A stretch of DNA of 64,000 bases from Candidatus Poribacteria bacterium. GTDB lineage: Bacteria > Poribacteria > WGA-4E > WGA-3G. A program made the translations under genes and the position numbers. Shown one piece after another: positions 25,125 through 33,020 of this stretch (the stretch's first letter is position 1; the number at the start of each line of letters is the position of its first letter). Location: NCBI GenBank assembly GCA_026706025.1, contig JAPOZO010000063.1:124001-188000 (forward strand). Reading direction: 5' to 3'. The notes under the pieces were generated by a model. That model was not told the DNA's origin. It ran no database searches and saw nothing but the letters and a program-made list of their open reading frames with translations.

Positions 25125-25640
25125 ATGCAAGATTTTTCGAGATTTGTTCGAGAAGTGCCAGATTTTCCGAAACCGGGGGTTTTATTTAAAGATATCACGC
25201 CTCTTTTAGGAAATCCAACCGCCTTTCATCGGGTAATTGATGAGTTCGCGCGCCATTATAAATATGAAGCCATTGATGTTGTTGCGGGACCTGAAGCACG
25301 CGGTTTCATTTTTTCAACGGTGCTTGCTTATCGGATCGGTGCTGCTTTTGTTCCTATCCGGAAAAAGGGTAAGCTGCCTTATGAGGCGCACGAAGTTACA
25401 TACGATCTTGAATACGGCAGTGATACGATCGAAATTCATCAAGATGCGTTCCCCAAAGACAGTAGAGTTCTCCTATGCGATGATCTCTTGGCAACTGGTG
25501 GGACACTCGCTGCATCCGTTGAACTTATTGAAAAGCTGGAGGGACACATCGTTGGGATCGCTGTCTTAATTGAGTTATTGGAATTTGAAGGCAGGGAGAA
25601 GATTCCGAACTACGATGTTTTTTCGCTCATGAAATATTAG
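25125..25640 (+). CDS. apt: Adenine phosphoribosyltransferase
   Basis: 171 residues, the usual Apt length. It begins with the family pattern VREVPDFPKPGVLFKDITPL and contains AGPEARGFIF, RKKGKLPYEA and the PRPP-binding loop VLLCDDLLATGGTL. It converts adenine and PRPP to AMP in purine salvage, in the cytoplasm. It begins 9 bp after the dehydrogenase stop; AGGAGG lies 13 bases before the ATG, rather far, and overlaps the previous stop region. It is followed by tRNA-Arg. Confidence 0.95.
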   Translation: MQDFSRFVREVPDFPKPGVLFKDITPLLGNPTAFHRVIDEFARHYKYEAIDVVAGPEARGFIFSTVLAYRIGAAFVPIRKKGKLPYEAHEVTYDLEYGSDTIEIHQDAFPKDSRVLLCDDLLATGGTLAASVELIEKLEGHIVGIAVLIELLEFEGREKIPNYDVFSLMKY

Positions 25641-25651
25641 GCTTACCACAT

Positions 25652-25724
25652 GCGCCTGTAGCTCAGGGGACAGAGCAGTGGTTTCCTAAACCACGTGTCG
25701 GGGGTTCGATTCCTCCCAGGCGCG
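25652..25724 (+). tRNA. tRNA-Arg (anticodon CCT)
   Basis: Full cloverleaf: acceptor GCGCCTG with CAGGCGC, D-arm AGCTCAGGGGACAGAGC, anticodon stem GTGGT-ttCCTaa-ACCAC, T-arm GGGGG-TTCGATT-CCTCC (one G-T pair), discriminator G. CCA is not encoded. It decodes AGG. It begins 12 bp after apt. Confidence 0.93.
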
Positions 25725-25734
25725 TTTGAAAGGG

Positions 25735-25855
25735 TTATCAGTCATCAGTTATCGGTTATCGGTTAAAAGGTTTTCTAATAAAGCCTCTTTTAACTGATGA
25801 CTGACAACTGACAACTGATAACCAATTTTAACTGATAATTGATAATCATTCTAAT
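25735..25855. repeat. Large palindrome of heptamer repeats before secD
   Basis: The left arm is built from CAGTTATCGGTTATCGG units and the right arm from their complement (ACTGACAACTGACAACTGA). The arms are close enough to extrude or fold as a long hairpin of about 40 bp per side. It belongs to the same family as 1917, 27838 and 29213. Confidence 0.8.
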
Positions 25856-25872
25856 GTTTAGGAGTAACTTGG

Positions 25873-27819
25873 ATGTACAGATTCAATATCTGGAAAATAG
25901 TTTTAATCATCGGGGTGTTGCTAATCTCTGCGTTATACCTCATCCCGACCCCGGATAGTTTCTACAATCCACTATACGGGAATTTACCACTTTGGATGCA
26001 GGAAAAACTTCCAGCTTTTGAAGTCACTGAAGATAAAGGTTTTAAGGTGAGTCTCACAGAGGTTGAATACCCCGAAGGCATCAGTTTTCAGGATACGACG
26101 AGTGAATTAATGGATGTCTTTCGGGTCCATTTAGGAAAACTTGGGTTTGAGCATGGATTTGATTATGAATTTGATACGACTGAATCACACGAATTTTATG
26201 TTCGGCTCATCTCGGAGAACGCTCGTGAAGCACCAAGCGCGACGCTTGACAATTTACATCTATACGGGAGTCTCCCAGGCGTTATCCGACGACTCATACC
26301 TGACAACCGATTGAAGTTGGGATTAGATCTCAAAGGTGGGGTCCATCTTGTACTTGAAGTGGATTTGGAGACTTCCAAAACTGAGCTGTTCCGTCAACAC
26401 GCGCTCTCTATCCCTGAGCAACTTCGCGCAGAGGAAGTTTTGTGTCGTGAAGTTAAACGGGTAGCCGGACAAGACGCACTTGATGTGTTTGTCGGTATCC
26501 CTTCACGACTCCGATCGGATACGAATCAAAAAACACAATACTTGGAAAAGGCGCAGCAGCTTCTTAACGAAATCGAATTTTTTGAGGATGCACAGGTAAA
26601 TAACGAAACAGAAACACAATCCATATATCAGTTGAGACTCAGCCGAAGTGGGATTGAAAAATATAGTGAGCAGGCGATTGAACAGGTCCTTATCGTCTTA
26701 CGAAATCGCGTGGATGCTTTTGGCGTTTCTGAACCCTCTATCCGACGAGAGGCGAATCACCCAAGAATCATCGTTGAGCTTCCGGGTGCTGAGGACTCTT
26801 CAAAACCGCTACAGATCGTTAGAGAGATGGGGCGGCTCGAATTTAAACTCGTCAGAAAATCGCCTGCTGGTGGAAATTTCTGGAGCGGGACTGCCGATAC
26901 ACCGCCACCCGATGATATTCCAGAGGATAGTGAAGTGCGCTATCATCGCGAAACCGGCAGCTGGTATGTTTTGGAAAGTCCTGTACTCCTAACCGGAGAC
27001 CGGATTACCGATGCGTTTCCCACCACAGGCAGAACCACTTTTGACATTGTCGTTTCATTGAGTTTTGATGGTGCCGGGAGACGGACGTTTGCGAAAGTCA
27101 CAGGCGACCATATCGGCGAGCATCTGGCGATTCTCCTTGATGGAAAAGTTCAATCTGCACCCGTTATTCAAGACCAGATCATCGGAAACGCTGTTATTCA
27201 AGGCAGTTTCACTTATGAAGAGGCAAGTTACCTTTCCAATATTTTGAAAGCAGGGGCGTTTCCTGTTGGTGTCCAAATTGCAGAAGAGCGTACCGTCGGT
27301 CCCACCCTCGGTCAAGAATCTATTGACAACGGCATTCGCGCTGCGCTTATCGGTTTGGGTATAGTCCTGATTTTCATGATAATCTACTATCGCCTCTCTG
27401 GGTTAGTTGCTATTGTCGCGCTCGTTTTTAATATGGTGATTCTTCTCGGTGCTTTGGCAGGCTTCGGGGCGGCATTGACGCTTCCCGGTATCGCTGGACT
27501 TGTACTCACAATCGGGATAGCTGTTGACGCGAATGTCCTCATCTTTGAGCGAATTCGCGAGGAATTACGGACCAATAAAGCCGTCTGGGCAGCTATCACA
27601 AGCGGCTATCAGCGCGCATTTATAACAATTTTAGATGCTAACCTTACCACATTCTTTACCGCACTTGTCCTCTATCATTTTGGTACAGGTCCGATTAAAG
27701 GGTTCGCGGTAACGCTCGGTATCGGTATCCTCGCGAGTATGTTCACGGCGATCGTCGTTACACGCGAGATTTATGGCTTAACAGTTGGGAACCGAGACGT
27801 GCAGCAACTCAGCATTTAA
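25873..27819 (+). CDS. secD: Protein translocase subunit SecD
   Basis: 648 residues. N-terminal membrane helix (IVLIIGVLLISALYLIP), a large periplasmic part with the family signature LGLDLKGGVHLVLEVD, then a C-terminal bundle of five membrane helices ending with GIAVDANVLIFERIREE and DANLTTFFTALVLYHFGTG. TAGGAG before the ATG. SecD and SecF use the proton or sodium gradient to pull exported proteins across the inner membrane. It is longer than the 600-residue type common elsewhere, through a longer periplasmic region. secF follows after a repeat-filled gap of about 200 bp, rather than in the usual tight arrangement. Confidence 0.95.
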   Translation: MYRFNIWKIVLIIGVLLISALYLIPTPDSFYNPLYGNLPLWMQEKLPAFEVTEDKGFKVSLTEVEYPEGISFQDTTSELMDVFRVHLGKLGFEHGFDYEFDTTESHEFYVRLISENAREAPSATLDNLHLYGSLPGVIRRLIPDNRLKLGLDLKGGVHLVLEVDLETSKTELFRQHALSIPEQLRAEEVLCREVKRVAGQDALDVFVGIPSRLRSDTNQKTQYLEKAQQLLNEIEFFEDAQVNNETETQSIYQLRLSRSGIEKYSEQAIEQVLIVLRNRVDAFGVSEPSIRREANHPRIIVELPGAEDSSKPLQIVREMGRLEFKLVRKSPAGGNFWSGTADTPPPDDIPEDSEVRYHRETGSWYVLESPVLLTGDRITDAFPTTGRTTFDIVVSLSFDGAGRRTFAKVTGDHIGEHLAILLDGKVQSAPVIQDQIIGNAVIQGSFTYEEASYLSNILKAGAFPVGVQIAEERTVGPTLGQESIDNGIRAALIGLGIVLIFMIIYYRLSGLVAIVALVFNMVILLGALAGFGAALTLPGIAGLVLTIGIAVDANVLIFERIREELRTNKAVWAAITSGYQRAFITILDANLTTFFTALVLYHFGTGPIKGFAVTLGIGILASMFTAIVVTREIYGLTVGNRDVQQLSI

Positions 27820-27837
27820 TGGCTGTCAGAAGAATAG

Positions 27838-28018
27838 TTATCAGCAGTCAGTTGTCAGTCGTCAGTCACTTGCTTGGGGCGGATAAGACCTTTCCAACGG
27901 CCACACGTCCTACTAAAAACTGATAACTGATGACTCTGACATGGAGGAATGGTTGTCGAATGAATGGTTCTCGGTTATCAGTTTAACTGACGACTGACAA
28001 CCGAAAGCTGACAACAAT
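27838..28018. repeat. Heptamer repeat block between secD and secF
   Basis: Units such as CAGTCAGTTGTCAGTCGTCAG and their complements (ACTGATAACTGATGACT, ACTGACGACTGACAACC) in two inverted sets. It reaches to within 10 bases of the secF start and so may affect translation coupling. Confidence 0.75.
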
Positions 28019-28025
28019 TAAAAAA

Positions 28026-29201
28026 TTGGAACTACTTAGAAATACAAACTTTGATTTTATTAGCAAACACCGCACTGGCTTTGTATTCTCAGCAGTGCTC
28101 ATCGTTATTGGTTTGGTTTTCCTCGGCATCCACCAAGGTCCTAACTTTGGAATTGATTTTCGCGGTGGTGTTAAAATCCAAGCCAAGTTTAACAGAGTTG
28201 TCACAGAATCTGAGCTGCAAGCCAAACTCACTGAAATCGGTTACGAGCGTGCCTCGATCCAAATAGATGCAGGCAAAAACGAGGCCTCTATCGCTCTGGG
28301 ACATCGCCCCGAATTTCAGCAACAACTCATTAATATCCCAATTATGGCGGACCCGGGGGATGCAACCGCTACCAGCCTTCAGGTAAGTAAGACCGCTGAA
28401 AAAGCACATCTATTAGCAGAGGGCGATACCGTCCAACTCATTGATGGCACTTCGCAGCAGCGCAACGAGATTATCGCACGGGAAGACACGGCAGACGGCG
28501 ACGCAATTAACTTAACCTTCGCAAACCCTATCGGAATTGACTTGAGTGAGAATGCCACTGTCCAAATCCAAGCGAGTGTCGGTAGAATCCTCACAGATGC
28601 ACTTCTTGAAGGTAACTTTCAGGCACCTGGGGGTTGGCAAGCACTTGCTGGTGGGGTCAATGTCTCTGAGGTCGGTCCGAGTGTCGGGCGCGACCTTAAA
28701 TGGGCTGCGCTCTGGTCTGTGCTCTGGTCGATTGTCATTTTGTTGGTTTATATCTCTTGGCGATTTGAGTTCCCGTTCGCTATCGGCGCGATAGCCGCGC
28801 TCGTCCACGATGTACTAATCACCTTAGGGGTCTTTGCTATTTTATCAAAAGAGATTAACCTGCCCACCGTAGCGGCGTTCCTCACAATTATCGGATATTC
28901 GCTCAACGACACAATTGTCGTGTTCGACCGAATTCGAGAAAACTCACAATCCTTACGCGGAACGGACTACGTTACGGTCATTAACCGGAGTATCAACCAA
29001 TCGCTGAGTCGGACGGTTATCACATCCGTGACAACTCTCTTTGTTGTTTTGGTCATTTTTATCCTCTCCAGTACCGGTGAGGAAATTAACACCTTCGCCT
29101 TAGCACTTATCGTCGGTGTATTGATAGGCACCTACTCCTCGGTCTTCATCGCAAGTCCGATTTTGTATCTCTGGAATCGAGGACAGCAACCCGCGTCATA
29201 G
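28026..29201 (+). CDS. secF: Protein translocase subunit SecF
   Basis: 391 residues from TTG 28026; no clear ribosome site precedes it because the repeat block ends there. Family motifs: FGIDFRGGVKIQ in the first periplasmic part and AFLTIIGYSLNDTIVVFDRI in the membrane bundle. An insert at about residues 110-190 (VQLIDGTSQQRNEII, ATVQIQAS) makes the periplasmic domain longer than in typical SecF. It works with SecD in the Sec accessory complex. Confidence 0.94.
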   Translation: MELLRNTNFDFISKHRTGFVFSAVLIVIGLVFLGIHQGPNFGIDFRGGVKIQAKFNRVVTESELQAKLTEIGYERASIQIDAGKNEASIALGHRPEFQQQLINIPIMADPGDATATSLQVSKTAEKAHLLAEGDTVQLIDGTSQQRNEIIAREDTADGDAINLTFANPIGIDLSENATVQIQASVGRILTDALLEGNFQAPGGWQALAGGVNVSEVGPSVGRDLKWAALWSVLWSIVILLVYISWRFEFPFAIGAIAALVHDVLITLGVFAILSKEINLPTVAAFLTIIGYSLNDTIVVFDRIRENSQSLRGTDYVTVINRSINQSLSRTVITSVTTLFVVLVIFILSSTGEEINTFALALIVGVLIGTYSSVFIASPILYLWNRGQQPAS

Positions 29202-29212
29202 CAAGAATGGCT

Positions 29213-29300
29213 ATCGGCTTTCAGCCATCAGTTAAGAGGTTTTTGAGTAAGTCATAAGTTTTTTCGCTGACTGCTATCGGCTGATGGCTGATTGCTGTTA
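29213..29300. repeat. Inverted repeat block after secF
   Basis: GGCTATCGGCTTTCAGCCATCAG-type sequence on the left and CTGACTGCTATCGGCTGATGG on the right; a GC-shifted variant of the heptamer family. Confidence 0.65.
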
Positions 29301-29314
29301 AGAGCGTTTTTCTC

Positions 29315-30073
29315 ATGAGAATATTGATTTTAAGTCCTTACACAACTGGGCAAAAACAGAAGCCCGAGAATCCGCTCCGAGGTGAGGATTGTACGCCACC
29401 TGAACGTCTTGAGGCGCGAATCAAGGAATTGTGTGGTTACAATGCGGAGGGGTGGTATAGCGAAAACAGAGACTACAGTGCACCCGCTGGAGAGATGTTT
29501 TCGGGTCCCATGAATACGCAATTACGGGCAGGGTTAAAACAGATTCGGGAACATACTCAATACGGTGAGACAATCCTTGATCTGTATTTTCCGTGGTATT
29601 TTTGCCGCGTTGATGGGCAAAAGCGTCCGGTTAACGAGAAAGACATTATCGTTCCTTTTGATACCGCCCCACTTCACGAACTTGAGGTTTTAGAATACAA
29701 TGAGAGCGGTGTCCCTGAGCGGACCGCGGATTTAGTTGACGGTTACGATCTCGTCTTTTCGCTATTGCGGCAAGACGATATTCAATCCCTGCAACGCGTT
29801 TTTGAGGTGGAACGGGCGACAACGCTAATTTTCTTGCTTCCGAAAAGTCACAAACAGGTCGTTAATGAAGACTTGCCGAATCTCCATGTTGTTGAAACTG
29901 GCAGCGATTTGCAGAAAAGCCTTCGCACCACAAATTGGGCTATGAAGGGTGTTGTGCTAAGAAGATTATGTGAAGCGGCATGTCGCGACGGTTTCCACGT
30001 CTTTGAGCAAGTCAAACAAGACCCCCAGCAGTTAATCGAAATCGCACGTAGTACCGAATCTGAAAAAAAATAG
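29315..30073 (+). CDS. Protein of unknown function, possibly YaaA/DUF6884-like
   Basis: 252 residues, no signal peptide, so probably cytoplasmic. It begins RILILSPYTTGQKQKPENPL and has PAGEMFSGPMNTQLRAGL and DIIVPFDTAPLHE. This order (a first strand ending in SP, a P-A-x-x-M-x-S/T-G helix, then a P-[YF]-D loop) resembles YaaA/DUF6884 proteins, which include a peroxide-stress protein and base-binding enzymes. The match is loose. It sits between secF and a sigma-54 activator, 19 bp before the latter, so it probably shares an mRNA with it. Function not assigned. Confidence 0.6.
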   Translation: MRILILSPYTTGQKQKPENPLRGEDCTPPERLEARIKELCGYNAEGWYSENRDYSAPAGEMFSGPMNTQLRAGLKQIREHTQYGETILDLYFPWYFCRVDGQKRPVNEKDIIVPFDTAPLHELEVLEYNESGVPERTADLVDGYDLVFSLLRQDDIQSLQRVFEVERATTLIFLLPKSHKQVVNEDLPNLHVVETGSDLQKSLRTTNWAMKGVVLRRLCEAACRDGFHVFEQVKQDPQQLIEIARSTESEKK

Positions 30074-30092
30074 TAATCCGTGTGGTGAATAA

Positions 30093-31511
30093 ATGAATCT
30101 TCCAACACCGGTTATCAGCGATAATTCACAACACATCATCGGTGAATCCGCACCGATGCAGGTTGTTTTGCGTCAAGTCGCTCAGGTCGCGCCGACGAAA
30201 GCGACTGTCCTCATTACAGGTGAAACGGGTGTCGGAAAAGATGTCATCGCACAGGCTATTCATGAAGGTAGCCCGCGTAAAAATAGACCCTTCAAAGCAG
30301 TCAATTGCGGTGCATTTTACCAAGACCTCCTGCAGAGTGAACTCTTCGGACATGAAAAAGGTGCTTTCACCGGCGCAACAAATCAAAGACGCGGCGTGTT
30401 TGAACAGGCAGATGGCGGGACGCTTTTTTTGGACGAAGTCGCGGAAATGTCGCCCGAAGTGCAAGTGAAATTTCTGCGCGTCTTAGAGACACAGGAATTC
30501 AACCGGCTCGGTGGTGAAAGAAATATTAAAGTCAATGTCCGAATTATCGCTGCTACAAATGTCAATCTTACAACATCGGTAAGGGAGAGAAAGTTTAGAC
30601 AGGATCTCTACTACCGCCTCAATCTCTTTCGCATCCAGATCCCGCCACTCCGCGACCGTCGTGAGGACATTCCACTTTTCGTCTCCGCGTTCATCCCTGA
30701 ATTAAGCGCAGAACACGGTAAACCGATTACCAGTATAACGTCGGACGCACTGAATTATCTCCAGAATGCTGATTGGTACGGCAACGTGCGTGAGCTTAGA
30801 AATGCCATAGAAACGGCTATTATCTCAGCCACCACCGAAGAACTGCAACTGAAAGATTTCCCGATGGATCCTGAATCCCAACAGGTTTCCTTAGTGCCTG
30901 TGCAAACCTCTGGCACGCAGCTCGTTGACGCAACCACCACCGAGACAGACTTACTTGATGAACCAGGAGGAGTTTTGCAGGTTGTTGATACCCCTGCTGG
31001 TGCAATCGCGACGGGAAATATAGCCATTTACAAGACAATTCTCGGACTTATCCTCTCGGCAATCCGTTTATTGGAACCAGCTGCCACAGCCGGTAATGAA
31101 GTGCCGTTCCTCATTCCAGATGAAGATACCAGTTGGATGCAAATTAGCGACACGGATGACGCAGCGGATGTCCTCAAAAAAGCGTTGGAAATCCTTTCAA
31201 CGATCGCCAAAACGCTTGAGCATCGAGCGCAAGAAGGCGTTTTACCGATTGCTGCACCCATAGGACAGCGAGGCGGTTCACAGGGTGAATATCTGCCTGT
31301 GCTTGATGAAGAAGATGTCATCGGTAGGGTCGGTATGACAATGGCGGAAATTGAAAGGGCAGCGATCCAAAAGACGCTCGCAGAAGCAGAGGGTAATAAA
31401 ACAGAAGCGGCGAAAATTCTCGACATCGGCGTACGAACCTTACACCGAAAGTTAGACGCTTACAAGCAGGAAGCCAATAACAATTCGGATGATAGTTTTA
31501 ATCAGGAATAA
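30093..31511 (+). CDS. Sigma-54-dependent activator with unusual insert before the HTH
   Basis: 472 residues. AAA+ motifs: GETGVGKDV, GAFTGA, LFLDEVAEM, FRQDLYYRL and the R-finger region RDRREDIP. There is no receiver domain: only about 10 residues precede the GESAPM start. Between the AAA+ end (about 245) and the Fis-type HTH at the C-terminus (NKTEAAKILDIGVRTLHRKL) lies an unusual region of about 170 residues containing a predicted helical domain (TGNIAIYKTILGLILSAIRL, DAADVLKKALEILSTIAKT). In other activators this linker is short. It is only distantly similar to the two cassette activators. Targets unknown. Confidence 0.9.
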   Translation: MNLPTPVISDNSQHIIGESAPMQVVLRQVAQVAPTKATVLITGETGVGKDVIAQAIHEGSPRKNRPFKAVNCGAFYQDLLQSELFGHEKGAFTGATNQRRGVFEQADGGTLFLDEVAEMSPEVQVKFLRVLETQEFNRLGGERNIKVNVRIIAATNVNLTTSVRERKFRQDLYYRLNLFRIQIPPLRDRREDIPLFVSAFIPELSAEHGKPITSITSDALNYLQNADWYGNVRELRNAIETAIISATTEELQLKDFPMDPESQQVSLVPVQTSGTQLVDATTTETDLLDEPGGVLQVVDTPAGAIATGNIAIYKTILGLILSAIRLLEPAATAGNEVPFLIPDEDTSWMQISDTDDAADVLKKALEILSTIAKTLEHRAQEGVLPIAAPIGQRGGSQGEYLPVLDEEDVIGRVGMTMAEIERAAIQKTLAEAEGNKTEAAKILDIGVRTLHRKLDAYKQEANNNSDDSFNQE

Positions 31512-31538
31512 CGTTTACGAGAACGCTTATCAAATCTT

Positions 31539-31576
31539 CCCATTTCAGTGGAATGTAGGTGGGTTTTTATTTTTTC
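31539..31576 (+). terminator. Terminator after the activator gene
   Basis: CCCATTTC pairs loosely with GAATGtaggTGGG, followed by TTTTTATTTTTT. It lies 28 bp after the stop. Confidence 0.6.
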
Positions 31577-31646
31577 CTTGACAAAATATGTTAGGACGAT
31601 TTAGTTTTAAGGATTTGTTGTGTTTCAGGTCTTTTTTTAAAGATCC

Positions 31647-31668
31647 GGTGCGGTTAGGAAACCGCACC
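31647..31668. repeat. GGTGCGGTT hairpin repeat, copy 1
   Basis: GGTGCGGTT-AGGA-AACCGCACC, a perfect 9-bp stem followed by TAC. The same sequence occurs at 42327-42348, and a split form at 50299-50343. Confidence 0.75.
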
Positions 31669-31751
31669 TACCAGGGAATCGCGTGAGTCCTAATTCTAAA
31701 ATGATCGGGGAACCTTCGTTACCAACCGTATATCAGTCGCACTTTACAAAT

Positions 31752-33020
31752 TTAATTCTCGGAGCGGAGTGCGTCAATAGGTGAAAGTTGCGCTGCCCGA
31801 ATTGCAGGATAGACCCCGAAACCCACGCCCATGACAATTGAAAAGGTAACAGAAATCAGTATCCACCGTAAGGATAATACGACGGGCCATGCATCCACAA
31901 CTAACACAATCCGCACCGCAAGCCGTGACAGCGCGTGTGCCGCACCCCAACCGCCTACAATGCCAAGCAGCCCACCACACAAACAGAGACAGATTGATTC
32001 TGTCAAAAATTGATAAAAAATGTGAATCCGTTTCGCACCCACCGATTTCCGTAAACCTATCTCCCGCGTCTTTTCGCCGACAGAGACGAGACAGATATTC
32101 ATGATGCCGATGCCGCTGACGAACAGCGAGAAACCCGCAATACTACCCAAAGTAATCTTTATCACCTTTTGGATGTGATCCAATCGCCGAAATGTCAGTT
32201 TCGGGATATAGTAAGTAATAAAGTTATCCTGCCCGCGGTGTCTTTTACGCAGGATACTCTTACCACAAGCAATGACACTGTTAACATTGGCATCTTTTTG
32301 AAAAAAGACAATCATGTATTCAACGTAGCGAATGCCTGTAAGCCGTTGTTGATAGGTCGTCAATGGAACACAGACAGCATCATCCAAGCAATACTCCCAA
32401 GTGAGACTACGTCCCTTGGGTTTCATCACACCCACGACGCGCATCCGTACTGGCTTTTGTCGCCAATAACGATAATACCGGACCTTTACTTCTTGTCCGA
32501 CCGGGGATACTTCGCCAAACAACTCAATAGCAATGTCGGCTCCCAAAACGCAGACCTGCGCTGCAGTCTCTATATCGTTTTCGGTGAGAAATCTGCCAGT
32601 TTGTAGTTTCCAGTTCATGCCGCGGGCATAGTCTGCAGTCGCAGCTTCTATGAGTGCCAGGGCTTGGTTTCCAGTTCGGCTGCTAACAAAATTTTCAAAG
32701 GATTCATGATTCGGCAAGACATATAAGACCTCGGGGCATTCTGCCTCAATAGCATAGGCATCCTCAAGCGTGTATCGTTCAGTGGTTCGCCGGAGTCGTC
32801 CGCGTTTGAAAATAGATGTCCGCGTATAGAATGTAAACTGATTTGCCCCGCCAAGTTTTTCAATGTCTTCGACGAGGATTCTTTTCGCACCATCGCCAAT
32901 AGCGACCATGCATAACACACCCGCAACCCCGATGAAAATGCCGAGAATGGACAATCCTGCACGGAGTCTATTTTGCGTGAGTGGTTGTACACCCGCGATG
33001 ATCGCATCACGAAATTTCAT
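31752..33020 (-). CDS. ABC transporter permease, MacB/FtsX type
   Basis: 422 residues. An N-terminal helix (RLSILGIFIGVAGVLCMVAI) is followed by a large periplasmic MacB-type core, then three helices (SIAGFSLFVSGIGIMNICLV, then ICLCLCGGLLGIVGGWGAA, and VTFSIVMGVGFGVYPAIRAA) with the coupling helix VGEKTREIGLRKSVGAKR that contacts the ATPase. Such permeases export lipoproteins, peptides or antibiotics. No ATPase gene is adjacent, so it must use one encoded elsewhere. Its start overlaps the stop of the upstream sigma factor gene by four bases (ATGA), so the two are translationally coupled. Confidence 0.9.
   Translation of the reverse strand: MKFRDAIIAGVQPLTQNRLRAGLSILGIFIGVAGVLCMVAIGDGAKRILVEDIEKLGGANQFTFYTRTSIFKRGRLRRTTERYTLEDAYAIEAECPEVLYVLPNHESFENFVSSRTGNQALALIEAATADYARGMNWKLQTGRFLTENDIETAAQVCVLGADIAIELFGEVSPVGQEVKVRYYRYWRQKPVRMRVVGVMKPKGRSLTWEYCLDDAVCVPLTTYQQRLTGIRYVEYMIVFFQKDANVNSVIACGKSILRKRHRGQDNFITYYIPKLTFRRLDHIQKVIKITLGSIAGFSLFVSGIGIMNICLVSVGEKTREIGLRKSVGAKRIHIFYQFLTESICLCLCGGLLGIVGGWGAAHALSRLAVRIVLVVDAWPVVLSLRWILISVTFSIVMGVGFGVYPAIRAAQLSPIDALRSEN

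Noticed and set aside
25735-25855. Possible CRISPR array
   Set aside because: Repeat units are 7-8 bases, degenerate and inverted, with no unique spacers of constant length; no cas gene is in the window.
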